Source: an uncultured Arthrobacter sp. (lineage in GTDB: Bacteria > Actinomycetota > Actinomycetes > Actinomycetales > Micrococcaceae). From it: a DNA stretch of 64,000 bases. The stretch covers positions 186,001-250,000 of the forward strand of contig NZ_CANLSZ010000002.1 in assembly GCF_947493765.1 (NCBI RefSeq), given 5' to 3'. Positions within the stretch are counted from its first letter, which is position 1; every line of letters begins with the position of its first letter. Shown here piece after piece: positions 50,516 through 58,939 of the stretch. The notes below the pieces were generated by a model, which saw nothing but the letters and a program-made list of their open reading frames with translations, searched no databases and was not told where the DNA came from. The position numbers and the translations under genes were made by a program.

Positions 50516-51085
50516 GTGCGTGAGCTCGTGTATTACATCGCCGTGTCGATCGACGGCCGTATCGCCGCACCCGATGGTTCCTTCGACGCGTTCCCGCTCG
50601 AGGGCGACCATATGGAAACGCTTCTCACCGAGTACGCCGACGCCCTACCAACCCATGTCCTGGCGTCAATGGGTCTCGAAGCGCCGCGGACACGTTTCAA
50701 CACGGTCATCCAAGGCTGGAACAGCTACGCCGTCGCGCACTCCGTTGGAATCACCCGCCCGTACGCACACCTCCGAGAGTTCGTAGCAACACGGACCAAA
50801 GACACCACCGATCCGGCTGTCACCTTCACCCGTGATGCGCTGAGCACCGTCCAGAAACTCAAGCAAGACGATGGGCTGGACATCTACCTCTGCGGTGGGG
50901 GAAATCTGGCCGGGCACCTACTCCCTGAAATAGACCGTCTGATCCTCAAACGCAACCCCATCATCCTCGGAGCCGGCATCTCCCTGTTCGGGGGCGTCAC
51001 TGGTCGGCCAGCGTCCTTCCACCCAGTGCACGCGCGACGGTTCTCCTCCGGCGTGGTCATCGAAGAATACGAACGCGCCCGATGA
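50516..51085 (+). CDS. Dihydrofolate reductase-like (RibD C-terminal) family protein
   Basis: 189 residues from GTG 50516, preceded by GGAG at five bases. The opening VYYIAVSIDGRIAAPDG and LDIYLCGGGNLAGHLLPEIDRLILKRNPIILGAGISLF are hallmarks of the RibD C-terminal/DHFR-like fold, which binds NADPH. It is not a true FolA and its substrate is unknown. It is divergent from the TetR gene and probably controlled by it. Confidence 0.88.
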   Translation: MRELVYYIAVSIDGRIAAPDGSFDAFPLEGDHMETLLTEYADALPTHVLASMGLEAPRTRFNTVIQGWNSYAVAHSVGITRPYAHLREFVATRTKDTTDPAVTFTRDALSTVQKLKQDDGLDIYLCGGGNLAGHLLPEIDRLILKRNPIILGAGISLFGGVTGRPASFHPVHARRFSSGVVIEEYERAR

Positions 51086-51115
51086 GATTCCTCCTGTATC
51101 AGGCGAGGTAAGGCC

Positions 51116-51691
51116 TTGACCCCTCGTGCGACGATCTGTTCCATGCCATGGCCTACTGCTACCGGTCTCGAGAGCGCCCGGTTGATCCTCGAACCGCTCG
51201 CCCCTGACCATGCCACCGAGATGGTCGCGGTACTCGCGCCCCCAGAGCTGTACACCTTCATCGGCGGCGAGCCACCGACCCTGGATGCCCTACGAACCCG
51301 GTACCAGAAACAAGCCGTTGGCCACTCACCCTCCGATGACGCCGGGTGGCTCAACTGGATTATCCGCTCCCAAACAACCAGGGATGCTCTCGGGTACGTC
51401 CAAGCGACCCTTACCCACGAGAATACTGCTCTGGTCGCAGACATCGCCTGGCTCATCACTCCCCCAGCACAACACCACGGCATCGCGACAGAAGCAACCA
51501 CAACGATGCTCACCTGGCTACAAGACCACCAGGTAATCATGGTGAGGGCCTTCATCCATCCCGACCACGAAGCCTCGGCTCGTATTGCCGCACGCCTCGG
51601 CCTCAGCGCCACGCCGACCATTGTCGACGGCGAAGTGCTCTGGCAGCACTTTGAACCTTCGCCCCCGTCCGGTACCGATCCCCTGCAGTAG
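51116..51691 (+). CDS. GNAT-family acetyltransferase
   Basis: 191 residues from TTG 51116 with GAGG seven bases upstream; ATG 51143 is an alternative without RBS. The N-terminal strand is LESARLILEPLAPDHATEMVAVL and the acetyl-CoA site is WLITPPAQHHGIATEATTTMLTWL, where the usual Q/RxxGxG/A loop is QHHGIA. It is a RimJ/RimL-like relative with unknown substrate. It follows the reductase gene by 30 bases on the same strand. Confidence 0.88.
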   Translation: MTPRATICSMPWPTATGLESARLILEPLAPDHATEMVAVLAPPELYTFIGGEPPTLDALRTRYQKQAVGHSPSDDAGWLNWIIRSQTTRDALGYVQATLTHENTALVADIAWLITPPAQHHGIATEATTTMLTWLQDHQVIMVRAFIHPDHEASARIAARLGLSATPTIVDGEVLWQHFEPSPPSGTDPLQ

Positions 51692-51767
51692 GTCGCTGGC
51701 TTCCAGGATCGACCGTTCGCCAATCCCTCGAGCTGCCCACCGATCTCAACATCAGTACACCGCGGGT

Positions 51768-51807
51768 GGTGCAGAACTACGCAGCAGCGCCCGTCCGGTT
51801 CTGCACC
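51768..51807 (+). repeat. Inverted repeat cluster, GCAGAAC type
   Basis: GGTGCAGAAC (51768-51777) faces GTTCTGCACC (51798-51807). Further copies of the core GCAGAAC and TTCTGCACC follow at about 51850-51900. The stretch 51692-51957 otherwise has no supportable gene. It may be a remnant of plasmid control sequence, given the plasmid-type HTH gene beside it. Confidence 0.55.
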
Positions 51808-51957
51808 GCCCATGAATCCATCGCTACCAGCCACTACCTGTTCAGCTCCAACTGGCGTACGGCGCAGAACACCAGTGCACAACCGATCGTTTCTGCACCG
51901 CTGGCCAAGGATGGGAGGCGACACTGCTGACGACGCCTTGATGTAGCCGTCGCAGGA

Positions 51958-52419
51958 TCTGCTGCTACTACAGATCTGCGACTCGGTTTCGTTGGCGATT
52001 TGCAGGGCGTCGAGAGCTCGGCGGCGTTCTTCGGCTCGTGCTTCAGCAACTTCGGAGCGCCGTCGCCACTCCTGGACCTCAGCCTCCAGCTCGCGGACGC
52101 GCTCGAGCAGCCGCCCGGTGTTCTCTGGTTCCTCCGAAGGCTGAGCGGCTCGGGTCGATGGTCCGGCCTGTGAGGCGGTATGGAAACCCTCGCCGTGGAT
52201 AAGGCCCACGGCGATGAGTGCGGTCATGGGCACCTGCCACCCGGTGGAGGTGATGGTGGCCCCCACTTCTTCCAGCTCGGCGCGTCGTCGGCGGAGGGTG
52301 CTCACACTGACACATGCCACATCGGCGGCTTCCTTCATGGTGAACACCGCACTGGAACCCCCTGATACCCCTTTCTGGCTAGGAATTTCGTTGCTGGGGG
52401 TATCACTGTGGGTAGCCAT
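51958..52419 (-). pseudogene. Plasmid-type helix-turn-helix/coiled-coil protein, 3' end lost
   Basis: From ATG 52419. A MerR-like helix-turn-helix (FTMKEAADVACVSVSTLRRRRAELEEVGATITSTGWQVPMTALIAVGLI) is followed by a short coiled coil (LLERVRELEAEVQEWRRRSEVAEARAEERRRALDALQ). This layout is common in proteins of actinobacterial plasmids. After about residue 150 the sequence stops looking like protein, and the frame stays open for another kilobase antisense to two other genes. I infer that the natural stop was lost. The coordinates mark only the part that looks coding. Confidence 0.6.
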
Positions 52420-52529
52420 GGGGCCCATCATGGCACCCCTTCATGGGAGAGCCTGGTACCCCGGCGTGGAACCCCTGGCACCGGGGGTCACGGCTAGCTG
52501 TTGTCCCTGGTCGGCCATAGGAGAGAACG

Positions 52530-52560
52530 AAAAGGCCCCCTCAGTCTTGGGCGGGGGGGG
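52530..52560 (-). terminator. Rho-independent-like terminator (minus strand)
   Basis: Read on the minus strand, a C run pairs with GGGGGCC and is followed by TTTTCG. The plus strand has a run of eight G at 52553-52560, which may be a slippage site. It lies below the truncated dehydrogenase gene. Confidence 0.5.
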
Positions 52561-52572
52561 GCTGGCAGTACT

Positions 52573-52599
52573 GAGGCCCTGGCAAATTGCCAGGGCCTC
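52573..52599. terminator. Near-perfect 27-base palindrome after the truncated dehydrogenase
   Basis: GAGGCCCTGGCAA-A-TTGCCAGGGCCTC. It begins 19 bases past the dehydrogenase stop on the minus strand and is probably its original transcription terminator, kept intact. Confidence 0.7.
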
Positions 52600-52617
52600 A
52601 CTACCGGGTGGGCAAGA

Positions 52618-53415
52618 TCAGGAGGCGATCATGCCGTGGGGGTCGATGATGTACTTCTCGGCCGAGCCGTTGTCGAAGTCCGCGTAGGCCTGAGGAGCAT
52701 CGTCAAGGCCGATGACCTTGGTCTGCAGCATGTCCGACAGGTACGGCATGCGGTCCCACAGGATCGCCTGCATCAACTCGTAGTTGTAATGCATGATCGG
52801 CGCCTGGCCAGCGGTGATCTTCGGGGACTTGATCCAGGCGTTGCCGAATTCAATCGGGTAGATGCCGTTCTGCTCGTCCTTGGAATCCGCCAGGGGGTCA
52901 GGCCCGTAGATGCCGATGATGCCGGTGGCGCCTCCCGCGCGGGTAACGTCGATCACCTGGTTGATCGCATAGGCCGGATCCTCTTTGTCCGCGTCCTTGC
53001 CGATGCCGTGAGCTTCGGTGCCGACGTAGTCCACGGCGCAGTCGACCATCGGCTCGCCAAGGATCTTTTCGATCTGGTCCTGCAGCGGGACATCCTCGTT
53101 GAGGTCAATGGTTTCGCAACCGTTGCGCTTCATCAGGGCCAAGCGATCCTTGTCATGGTCGCCGACGATGATGCAGGACGCCCCCAGCAGGCGCGCAGCT
53201 GCGGCGCCGCAACGGCCCACGGGGCCGGCCCCCGCGATGTAGACAGTGGACCCGGGCTTGGCGCCAGCCTCCATGAGGCCGTGGAAAGCAGTCGGGAGGA
53301 TGTCAGAGAGAAGCGCCAGATCGCGGATCTTCTCCATGGCCTGGTCACGGTCCGGGAACTTCAGCAGCTGGAAGTCCGCATAGGGAACAAAGAGATACTC
53401 GGCCTGTCGGGCTCG
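52618..53415 (-). pseudogene. fdhA: Glutathione-independent formaldehyde dehydrogenase (zinc alcohol dehydrogenase type), N-terminus lost
   Basis: About 265 C-terminal residues. FdhA-type features are AEYLFVPYADFQLLKFPDRDQAMEKIRDLALLSDILPTAFHG, the Rossmann site YIAGAGPVGRCGAAAARLLGA, and VDCAVDYVGTEAHG. The family has about 400 residues, so roughly 130 including the catalytic zinc ligands are missing. Codons upstream of ATG 53337 stay homologous to about 53409 and end at an in-frame TGA at 53443-53445, with no start codon in between. An internal start at 53337 would give an incomplete enzyme. An IS3-type scrap sits at the break. Confidence 0.88.
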
Positions 53416-53474
53416 CTCTCCTCCTAGGCTCCATGACGTTCTTCATCCTGCGGATGTTCCGGCTCTAAGTCAGC

Positions 53475-53551
53475 ATGCCCATGCCCTACGCTGAGGAATT
53501 CCGACTCGACGTGGTGCACGTGGCGAGGAACCGGAGTCCGACGTCGCCGAT
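53475..53551 (+). pseudogene. Scrap of IS3-family OrfA
   Basis: MPMPYAEEFRLDVVHVARNR matches the first 20 or so residues of IS3-family transposase OrfA (compare the common MPKPYPEEFRRDVVAVAR form). Homology is then lost. The rest of 53447-53794 holds no gene I can support. Confidence 0.6.
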
Positions 53552-53794
53552 AAGTTGGCAAGGCAAACGGTCCGGGGGCATCCGAGAACGTTAGGGCTCC
53601 TAGGCGACCGATGGCAACGGTGGCAACGTCGAGCTGCGCAACCTCGACCCGGCGAGGTTCCGCTTCTCGTTCCTGGGAGTCTTCGACCCGCAATCCCCAC
53701 GCGCGTGAGCGATGGGGCGGGGGAAACACGGCCTAATAGGCACTGGCGCCCAGCGCGCAGCCCAATAGCTTCAGCAGAGGTAGCCTCTCGCCCC

Positions 53795-54325
53795 TTAGGG
53801 AGGTGGCGCCCTCCTGATCGCGGGGTCGATGACGCGAGGAGTCCCCTCGCTGTTCCAGGCGAAGAGGGTCAGGTGCCAAAGATGAGGCTGCCTGCGGGAG
53901 GGGTCGATCAGGCCGTGGGCGCCCAGATCCTCAAGGGCTTCTCGTACTCGCCAGGGACGAGGCCGTTCTCCTCGTGCGATGGGTCCCTGCCAGTCCGCGG
54001 CGGCATCCGCCGGGTCGACACCGATGGACCTCAACGCCTGCTGTATGCGGAGGTCGACGATGCGATCGGCTTCTACCTCGAACTGCAGCACTTCAAGGTC
54101 AGGAGTGCGATCGTCGGTATGAGCGATCATCGCGGCTGCCACCCCTTCACGCGAGGAGCTGAGGTACAGCGTCGGTACGCCCTCCGGAGAATACCGGCCG
54201 GCAGACCGCGACCCGGTCAGCGCGTCGGCGCGATACGAGGGATCTACTGCGCGGAAAAATGATCCTCGTACTGATCGCATCAGCGGATCGTCGCCGCTGA
54301 CGATTGGTTGGCTCTGCTGCACCAC
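53795..54325 (-). CDS. RES-domain protein, candidate toxin
   Basis: 176 residues from GTG 54325; ATG 54280 would also give a complete domain. The RES core is FFRAVDPSYRADALTGSRSAGRYSPEGVPTLYLSSSREGVAAAM, with the conserved Arg, Gly-Arg and Tyr residues of NAD-degrading RES toxins, but the usual Glu after the Ser stretch is not obvious (GVAAAM). RES toxins normally pair with an upstream Xre/DUF2384 antitoxin. None is seen, so it may be an orphan or a diverged pair with the small frame at 54427-54588. Confidence 0.78.
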   Translation of the reverse strand: MVQQSQPIVSGDDPLMRSVRGSFFRAVDPSYRADALTGSRSAGRYSPEGVPTLYLSSSREGVAAAMIAHTDDRTPDLEVLQFEVEADRIVDLRIQQALRSIGVDPADAAADWQGPIARGERPRPWRVREALEDLGAHGLIDPSRRQPHLWHLTLFAWNSEGTPRVIDPAIRRAPPP

Positions 54326-54426
54326 ACCGCCTTATCTCTGAAGTCCGCTTGTTCAAGCACACCTTGCCAGGTGATGTGCTCCCCGAACAGCATCGCCGTT
54401 GTCTCCTGGCTCTGCCGTCAGAAGGT

Positions 54427-54588
54427 TCAGGAGGAATCAGGTTCTCCTCGACGGATCCAATCGTCGATACCATCCAAGCGCGGGCGGCCATCGATGGTTA
54501 TCGGACGGCGCTGAGATACGGGAGGATCGCTGTCGCCCATGAGCTCGCGCTGGAGCTCGAGATCGAGATCGGGCTCGCCCATCCTCAC
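54427..54588 (-). CDS. Possible small protein upstream of the RES gene
   Basis: 53 residues from GTG 54588, or 51 from ATG 54582. It reads MGEPDLDLELQRELMGDSDP, then a short basic-acidic end DGIDDWIRRGEPDSS. No RBS is obvious. The balanced, non-repetitive composition and placement just upstream of the RES gene on the same strand make it a candidate antitoxin, but it shows no DUF2384 features and may be spurious. Confidence 0.25.
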   Translation of the reverse strand: MRMGEPDLDLELQRELMGDSDPPVSQRRPITIDGRPRLDGIDDWIRRGEPDSS

Positions 54589-54618
54589 ATTGGTACGGGC
54601 GCCGACGAAAGACCATCA

Positions 54619-55272
54619 ATGAGTGCCATGTCAGGCAGACTTGCTGGGGTGAGCACCACCGGATCATCTTCACCCGTTCTGCGCGACGGTCTCATCGAGC
54701 TTCGCCCGTACACAAAGGCAGACGAAGAATTCTTCGTCGCCTTGTTCCAGGACCCGGAGGTCGTCCGTTACGTCGGTGACGGGTTGGAGACCGAGGCAGC
54801 CGATCGCGAGCTTTTCCATCGCGTCTTCACCCGGGTGTACCCGACAAACAAGTTCGCAGTCTGGGCTGTCGTCGCTCACGGCTTGCTCATCGGACACGCC
54901 GAGCTCAAGCCCTCGCCCCGCGATGACATCGAGGACTGGGAGCTCGTGTACGCTATCCAGCGCTCTCACTGGCGCCGAGGGTACGGCCGCGCAGTAGCCG
55001 CACTGGTCACCCGCTACGGCTTCGACACTCTCCGGCTTCGGGCAATGTTCGCGACCGTGGACACCGAGAACACACCCTCGCTGGCTCTCCTGGAAAGCCT
55101 CGGGTTCGTTCGGATCGAGGAGACGGTGGACGGCGGCCGGAGAACCGGGATTTTGGTAGCTCACGCGTCGGACCGACGCCGTCCGCGAGCACCTATGCTC
55201 GAACAAGAAACCCAGGACGGGTTGCGGCAGCACTCGGAGGGTGCGGGACCGAGCACGAGGGGCACCATCTGA
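54619..55272 (+). CDS. GNAT-family acetyltransferase
   Basis: 217 residues from ATG 54619 (GAAAG seven bases upstream); ATG 54628 and GTG 54649 are alternatives, and a longer open frame upstream is not believable as protein. The fold shows GLIELRPYTKADEEFFVALFQDPEVVRYVG, the acetyl-CoA site WRRGYGRAVAALVTRYGF, and the C-terminal ENTPSLALLESLGFVRIE. It is a RimJ/RimL-type N-acetyltransferase with unknown substrate. Confidence 0.88.
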   Translation: MSAMSGRLAGVSTTGSSSPVLRDGLIELRPYTKADEEFFVALFQDPEVVRYVGDGLETEAADRELFHRVFTRVYPTNKFAVWAVVAHGLLIGHAELKPSPRDDIEDWELVYAIQRSHWRRGYGRAVAALVTRYGFDTLRLRAMFATVDTENTPSLALLESLGFVRIEETVDGGRRTGILVAHASDRRRPRAPMLEQETQDGLRQHSEGAGPSTRGTI

Positions 55273-55329
55273 ACGCGTTGCACCGATTTCAATCACCGCG
55301 AAGCCGTCCCATCACCTTGGAGCTGGACC

Positions 55330-55875
55330 CTGGAACTACACACCGACCGACTGGTGCTTCGTGAGTATGTCCTCGAGGACTTCGGCGCCGTCCATTCCTT
55401 CGCCTCTGACCCGCGAATTGCCCGGTTCGTGGACTGGGGGCCCAACACCGAGGACGACACCCGCGCCTATCTCGAAGGATGCATCGCCGCTCAGGAAGCC
55501 TCTCCCCGCACAGTGTTCACCCTGGCTATCACGCTACCCGGGGGTGTGCCCGTGGGCTCCGTCGGACTGACCGTGGACGAGCAGCAGCGTGGTCATCTTG
55601 GTTACGTCGTCGGGGTCGACCACTGGGGAAGGGGCTATGCCACAGAAGCGGCGACCTGCCTCTTGGCCCACGCCCACAACACCTTGGAGCTGGATCTGAT
55701 CGAAGCCACGTGCCGGCCGGCCAACGTGGCATCGGCGAGGGTCCTCGAGAAGATCGGCATGACCTTCACGGGAGTGCGCCCGAGGGACAGGTTCACAGGA
55801 GGACAGTGGAGCAGTTCCCTCGTCTTCGCTGCAGGTAGCTCACGCTCCGGACCGCCCTCAGTAGACCTGTTCTGA
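55330..55875 (+). CDS. GNAT-family acetyltransferase with likely CTG start
   Basis: 181 residues. The family start is LELHTDRLVLREYVLEDFGAVHSF, and the only start codon that keeps it is CTG 55330, with GGAG seven bases upstream. GTG 55354 would cut off the first strand. The acetyl-CoA loop is VDHWGRGYATEAATCLLAHAH and the end motif ANVASARVLEKIGMTFTG. It is similar in type to the acetyltransferase directly upstream and in the same frame, so the two may be tandem duplicates that diverged. Antibiotic or ribosomal-protein acetylation is possible. Confidence 0.8.
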   Translation: MELHTDRLVLREYVLEDFGAVHSFASDPRIARFVDWGPNTEDDTRAYLEGCIAAQEASPRTVFTLAITLPGGVPVGSVGLTVDEQQRGHLGYVVGVDHWGRGYATEAATCLLAHAHNTLELDLIEATCRPANVASARVLEKIGMTFTGVRPRDRFTGGQWSSSLVFAAGSSRSGPPSVDLF

Positions 55876-55899
55876 TGCAGGCTCCTCCTCGGCTTTCGC

Positions 55900-57051
55900 T
55901 CAGACCGGTTGCCTCCGGACGATACGCGTTCCGGTCTTCACGAGCATGAGGACCAGCAGCAGGATGCCCACGTACCCGTTGATCACGTACACAATGTTGA
56001 CCATCTGGGAGAACGGCAGGAGCAAGCCGATCACCGTCCCGACCACCGCGAGGACGATCGTCAGCACCTTGAAGCGGAGCGTCTTGTCCACGAAGAACCG
56101 TGAGGACACGGTCCACAGCAGCGGTACGGCTGTCGTGTAGATCCCGGTGAGGATCATGACCGAGATACCTGCGGCAAGCACTGGGCTGACATCCCTCGCC
56201 AGTACGAGCATCGGGATCTCGGCCCCGCCGACCTTCACCACATTTGCAAGCAGGCCGAGGCCGACGATGATGCAGGCGACCGAGAAAGCGATGGCTCCGA
56301 TCGAGCCGCCTGCGGCGGCTTCCTTGCGGCTGTGCGCGGTCTTCCCCAGCGCCGTCAGGAAGGCTGCCAGCCAGAGCATACAGAAGCCAACGTAGGACAG
56401 CCCGGCCAGGAACCAGTTCGTGGACGCCTGCGTCAGATCGAGGGTCGGAAGGATCGCATGACCGGCAGCGATTCCGCCCGGATTCCGGAAGATTCCCAGC
56501 AGCCCGAGCGCGATGGCGACCACCACGATGATCGGTCCGATCTTGCCGATGACGTCGACCAGGCTCTTCAGACCGAACCACACACTGACGCCGACGGCGA
56601 CGGCTAGGCCGACGCCGCCGATGTATCGGGAGATCCCGTAATGCTCCTCGAACACGGCGCCGGCACCGGCCACCATCACGGTGAAGCTCAGGAACACGAA
56701 GAGGATGGAGAAGAAGTCGAAGAACGTCCCCAGGTACTTGCCGCAGTAGTAGTGGAAGATCCGTGAGGGACGATCGAACTTCTTCGCCTCCCCCACCACG
56801 AAGAACTCCATGGCCACATAGGTCATGAGGACCAGAACCAGTGCTCCGGTCCCGAACACGCCCCAGTAACCGTACGAGGTGAAGTACTGCATGATTTCCT
56901 GGCCGGTCGCGAATCCGGATCCGATGAGGAAGGCCATGATCGCGCCCGCATAGGTGAGGACTCGGAGGACACTCACCTTCTCGGAGGTGTGCAGGTGCGC
57001 CCGCGTGGGTGCGTTCTGAGCCAAAAGGTGCCTTCTTCCGAAAAGATCCAT
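55900..57051 (-). CDS. YkvI-type integral membrane transporter
   Basis: 383 residues with about ten helices. The first helix carries AGAIMAFLIGSGFATGQEIMQYFTSYGYWGVFG, whose GSGFATGQE is characteristic of the YkvI family, related to the APC amino acid transporter superfamily. The first 25 residues are polar, and a start further inside is possible. The substrate is unknown. The promoter and 5' part lie in 57052-57264, which holds no other gene. Confidence 0.85.
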   Translation of the reverse strand: MDLFGRRHLLAQNAPTRAHLHTSEKVSVLRVLTYAGAIMAFLIGSGFATGQEIMQYFTSYGYWGVFGTGALVLVLMTYVAMEFFVVGEAKKFDRPSRIFHYYCGKYLGTFFDFFSILFVFLSFTVMVAGAGAVFEEHYGISRYIGGVGLAVAVGVSVWFGLKSLVDVIGKIGPIIVVVAIALGLLGIFRNPGGIAAGHAILPTLDLTQASTNWFLAGLSYVGFCMLWLAAFLTALGKTAHSRKEAAAGGSIGAIAFSVACIIVGLGLLANVVKVGGAEIPMLVLARDVSPVLAAGISVMILTGIYTTAVPLLWTVSSRFFVDKTLRFKVLTIVLAVVGTVIGLLLPFSQMVNIVYVINGYVGILLLVLMLVKTGTRIVRRQPV

Positions 57052-57264
57052 ACGTCGTCGTCGACGAGTGATATATCAGTCTCCGAAGGAAGCTACGGGA
57101 GAAGTGTGACCCAGTCAACAATCGTCACTGTGCGCCGAGGCAACTTCTCGAGACGAGGCCGGAACGCTGCACCCTCGGGGCCGCCCGGACCCAGGAGACC
57201 GGAGCCATATCCTGCTGGACCCGAGCACCACGAGGGCGGCATGGCGGCGTCAGTCCACGCGGTA

Positions 57265-58104
57265 CTACCGGCTTCCTGGACGCGTCGAGCGCGCCGCAAC
57301 ACATTCCGCAAGAACATCTCCCGCGTCCGAGACCAGACCGTCGACGCCCAGATCCAGCAGCCGGTCCATGTCCTCGCGTCGATTGATGGTCCACACGTGC
57401 ACCTGCAGCCCGGCGGCGTGGCAGGCTGCCACGAAGCGGGGCGTCACCACCCGGACCCCCCGGTAAGTCTCGGGCACCTGCAGAGCCTGGACGCCGGCGC
57501 GCCGAGCGACGATCCCCGCCAGACCCAGGGGCGCCGCCGCCTTCACCCCGGCATTGACCCGCATCCCGGCCGACGACGCCGTCGGCCTCTCGAGCAGGCG
57601 CAGCACCTGCCGGCGGCGGCGGTCCGAGAACGACGCCACGAGCACCCGGTCATGGGCCCGCAGGCGATTGATCAGCTCCGCGAACGGCCGCACGGCGTCA
57701 TCCGTCTTGATGTCGATGTTCAGGCGCAGCTCCGGCCAGCGCAGCAGCACCGCCTCGAGCGTCGGGATGCCGCCGCGACCCTCCACGGAGACGGCGCCGA
57801 GCTCCGCAGCGGAGCGCTCCACGAGGGGCCCGCGGGCATCCGTGACGCGGTCCAGGTGCTCGTCGTGGAAGACCATCACCACGCCGTCGGACGAGGCCCT
57901 GACGTCGATCTCCACGTACCGGAAGCCGAGGCCCACGGCACGCTCGATCGCGTCCATGGTGTTCTCGCCGCCGTCGGGCGCGAAACCGCGGTGGGCGAGG
58001 GCGAGGGGCGCACGCCCAACCCGCACCCCGCTCCCGGCGCCAGCCCCGGTTGCGGCGTCGAGATAGGGGAACCGCTGCGGATCAGGCCGTACGGAGCGCC
58101 GCAA
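57265..58104 (-). CDS. Glycerophosphodiester phosphodiesterase
   Basis: 279 residues from TTG 58104, overlapping the HAD phosphatase stop by 23 bases. The GDPD core is LALAHRGFAPDGGENTMDAIERAVGLGFRYVEIDVRASSDGVVMVFHDEHLDRVTDARG with the catalytic His pair and metal-binding Glu/Asp. The second part is LNIDIKTDDAVRPFAELI. It cleaves deacylated phospholipids to glycerol-3-phosphate. It has no signal peptide, so it acts in the cytoplasm. Confidence 0.94.
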   Translation of the reverse strand: MRRSVRPDPQRFPYLDAATGAGAGSGVRVGRAPLALAHRGFAPDGGENTMDAIERAVGLGFRYVEIDVRASSDGVVMVFHDEHLDRVTDARGPLVERSAAELGAVSVEGRGGIPTLEAVLLRWPELRLNIDIKTDDAVRPFAELINRLRAHDRVLVASFSDRRRRQVLRLLERPTASSAGMRVNAGVKAAAPLGLAGIVARRAGVQALQVPETYRGVRVVTPRFVAACHAAGLQVHVWTINRREDMDRLLDLGVDGLVSDAGDVLAECVAARSTRPGSR

Positions 58105-58891
58105 GGCGTTCCTCCAGGATCTGCGCCACGCCGTCCTCCTCGAACGCGGGGGCCATCAGCTTCGCGGCGGCGAGCGCGTCCGGGTGACCGGAGGCCATCG
58201 CGTAGCCCTGCCCGGCCCAACCGAGCATCTGCACGTCGTTGGGCATGTCGCCGAAGGCCACGACGTCGGCCCTGTCCACCCCCAGCTCGGCGGCGTACTG
58301 CGCGAGCGTCACGGACTTGTCGATGTTCGGCCGCGCCATCTCGAGCAGCGCCACGCTCGGTGCCGAGTGGGTCGTCGAGACGAGGTGCGCGACGGCGGGC
58401 CTGACGGTCGCGAGGAACTCGTCCGGGGAGATGTCCGTCAGCCGGGCGAGGAACTTCACGATCTCCTCCCCTGGCAGGGTCTCCTCGAACGGCCGGGCGG
58501 TGATGTCGCCCAGGAGTTCCGAGGCCGCGGCGTCCCCGAAGCCCGGCTCGACGGTGAAGCCCGCGATCGTCTCCGCCGCGAACGTCGCCGCGGGGAAGAG
58601 GCCGCGGATGATGTCGCGAGCCGCGTAGACGTCGACCGGCTCGAGGAGCTTCGAGCTGAGGACGGTCTCGGTGGCGAGATCATAGGTGAGCGCGCCGTTG
58701 GAGCAGATGACGGTTCCCCGGTGCCCGAGCTGGTCGCGCAGGGGGTGGAGCCAGCGGGGCGGACGCCCGGTGACGAACACGACGTGGATCCCCGCCTCGA
58801 CGCATGCCTCGAACGCCCTGACCGTCCGTGCGCTCATCTTCCCGTCATGGCCCACGACGGTCCCGTCCATGTCGCTCGCCACGAGGCGCAT
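58082..58891 (-). CDS. HAD-superfamily Cof-type phosphatase
   Basis: 269 residues. HAD motif I is ASDMDGTVVGHDG, motif II VFVTGRPPRW and motif IV VAFGDMPNDVQMLGWAG, with a C2 cap. It is the second Cof-type enzyme in the window, distinct from 22613-23449. It is followed with overlap by the GDPD gene, which may fit a role in phosphate recovery from small phospho-compounds. Confidence 0.92.
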   Translation of the reverse strand: MRLVASDMDGTVVGHDGKMSARTVRAFEACVEAGIHVVFVTGRPPRWLHPLRDQLGHRGTVICSNGALTYDLATETVLSSKLLEPVDVYAARDIIRGLFPAATFAAETIAGFTVEPGFGDAAASELLGDITARPFEETLPGEEIVKFLARLTDISPDEFLATVRPAVAHLVSTTHSAPSVALLEMARPNIDKSVTLAQYAAELGVDRADVVAFGDMPNDVQMLGWAGQGYAMASGHPDALAAAKLMAPAFEEDGVAQILEERLAALRTA

Positions 58892-58939
58892 CGCTGACTC
58901 CTTCGGTCCTTGATCCTCCAGATTACCGGCGCAGCGGTC

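Larger units (their letters stand above)
42050..55880. other. Accessory island of lower GC
   Basis: Limits are approximate. Inside lie an IS30 element, the SDP-like operon, a serine recombinase, scraps of IS3 and plasmid-type genes, a RES toxin and three acetyltransferases. The genes before (to 41894) and after (from 57265) are ordinary core genes. Base composition and codon use within are visibly less GC-rich, especially in 43500-48960. It is a mosaic rather than one clean insertion. Confidence 0.75.

Noticed and set aside
50884-52431. Single 515-codon protein on the minus strand
   Set aside because: Only the first 150 codons look like protein; the rest is antisense to the acetyltransferase and reductase genes, so a truncated gene is listed instead.
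53424-53729. Minus-strand frame across the IS3 scrap
   Set aside because: No homology to a known protein and antisense to the recognisable OrfA start.
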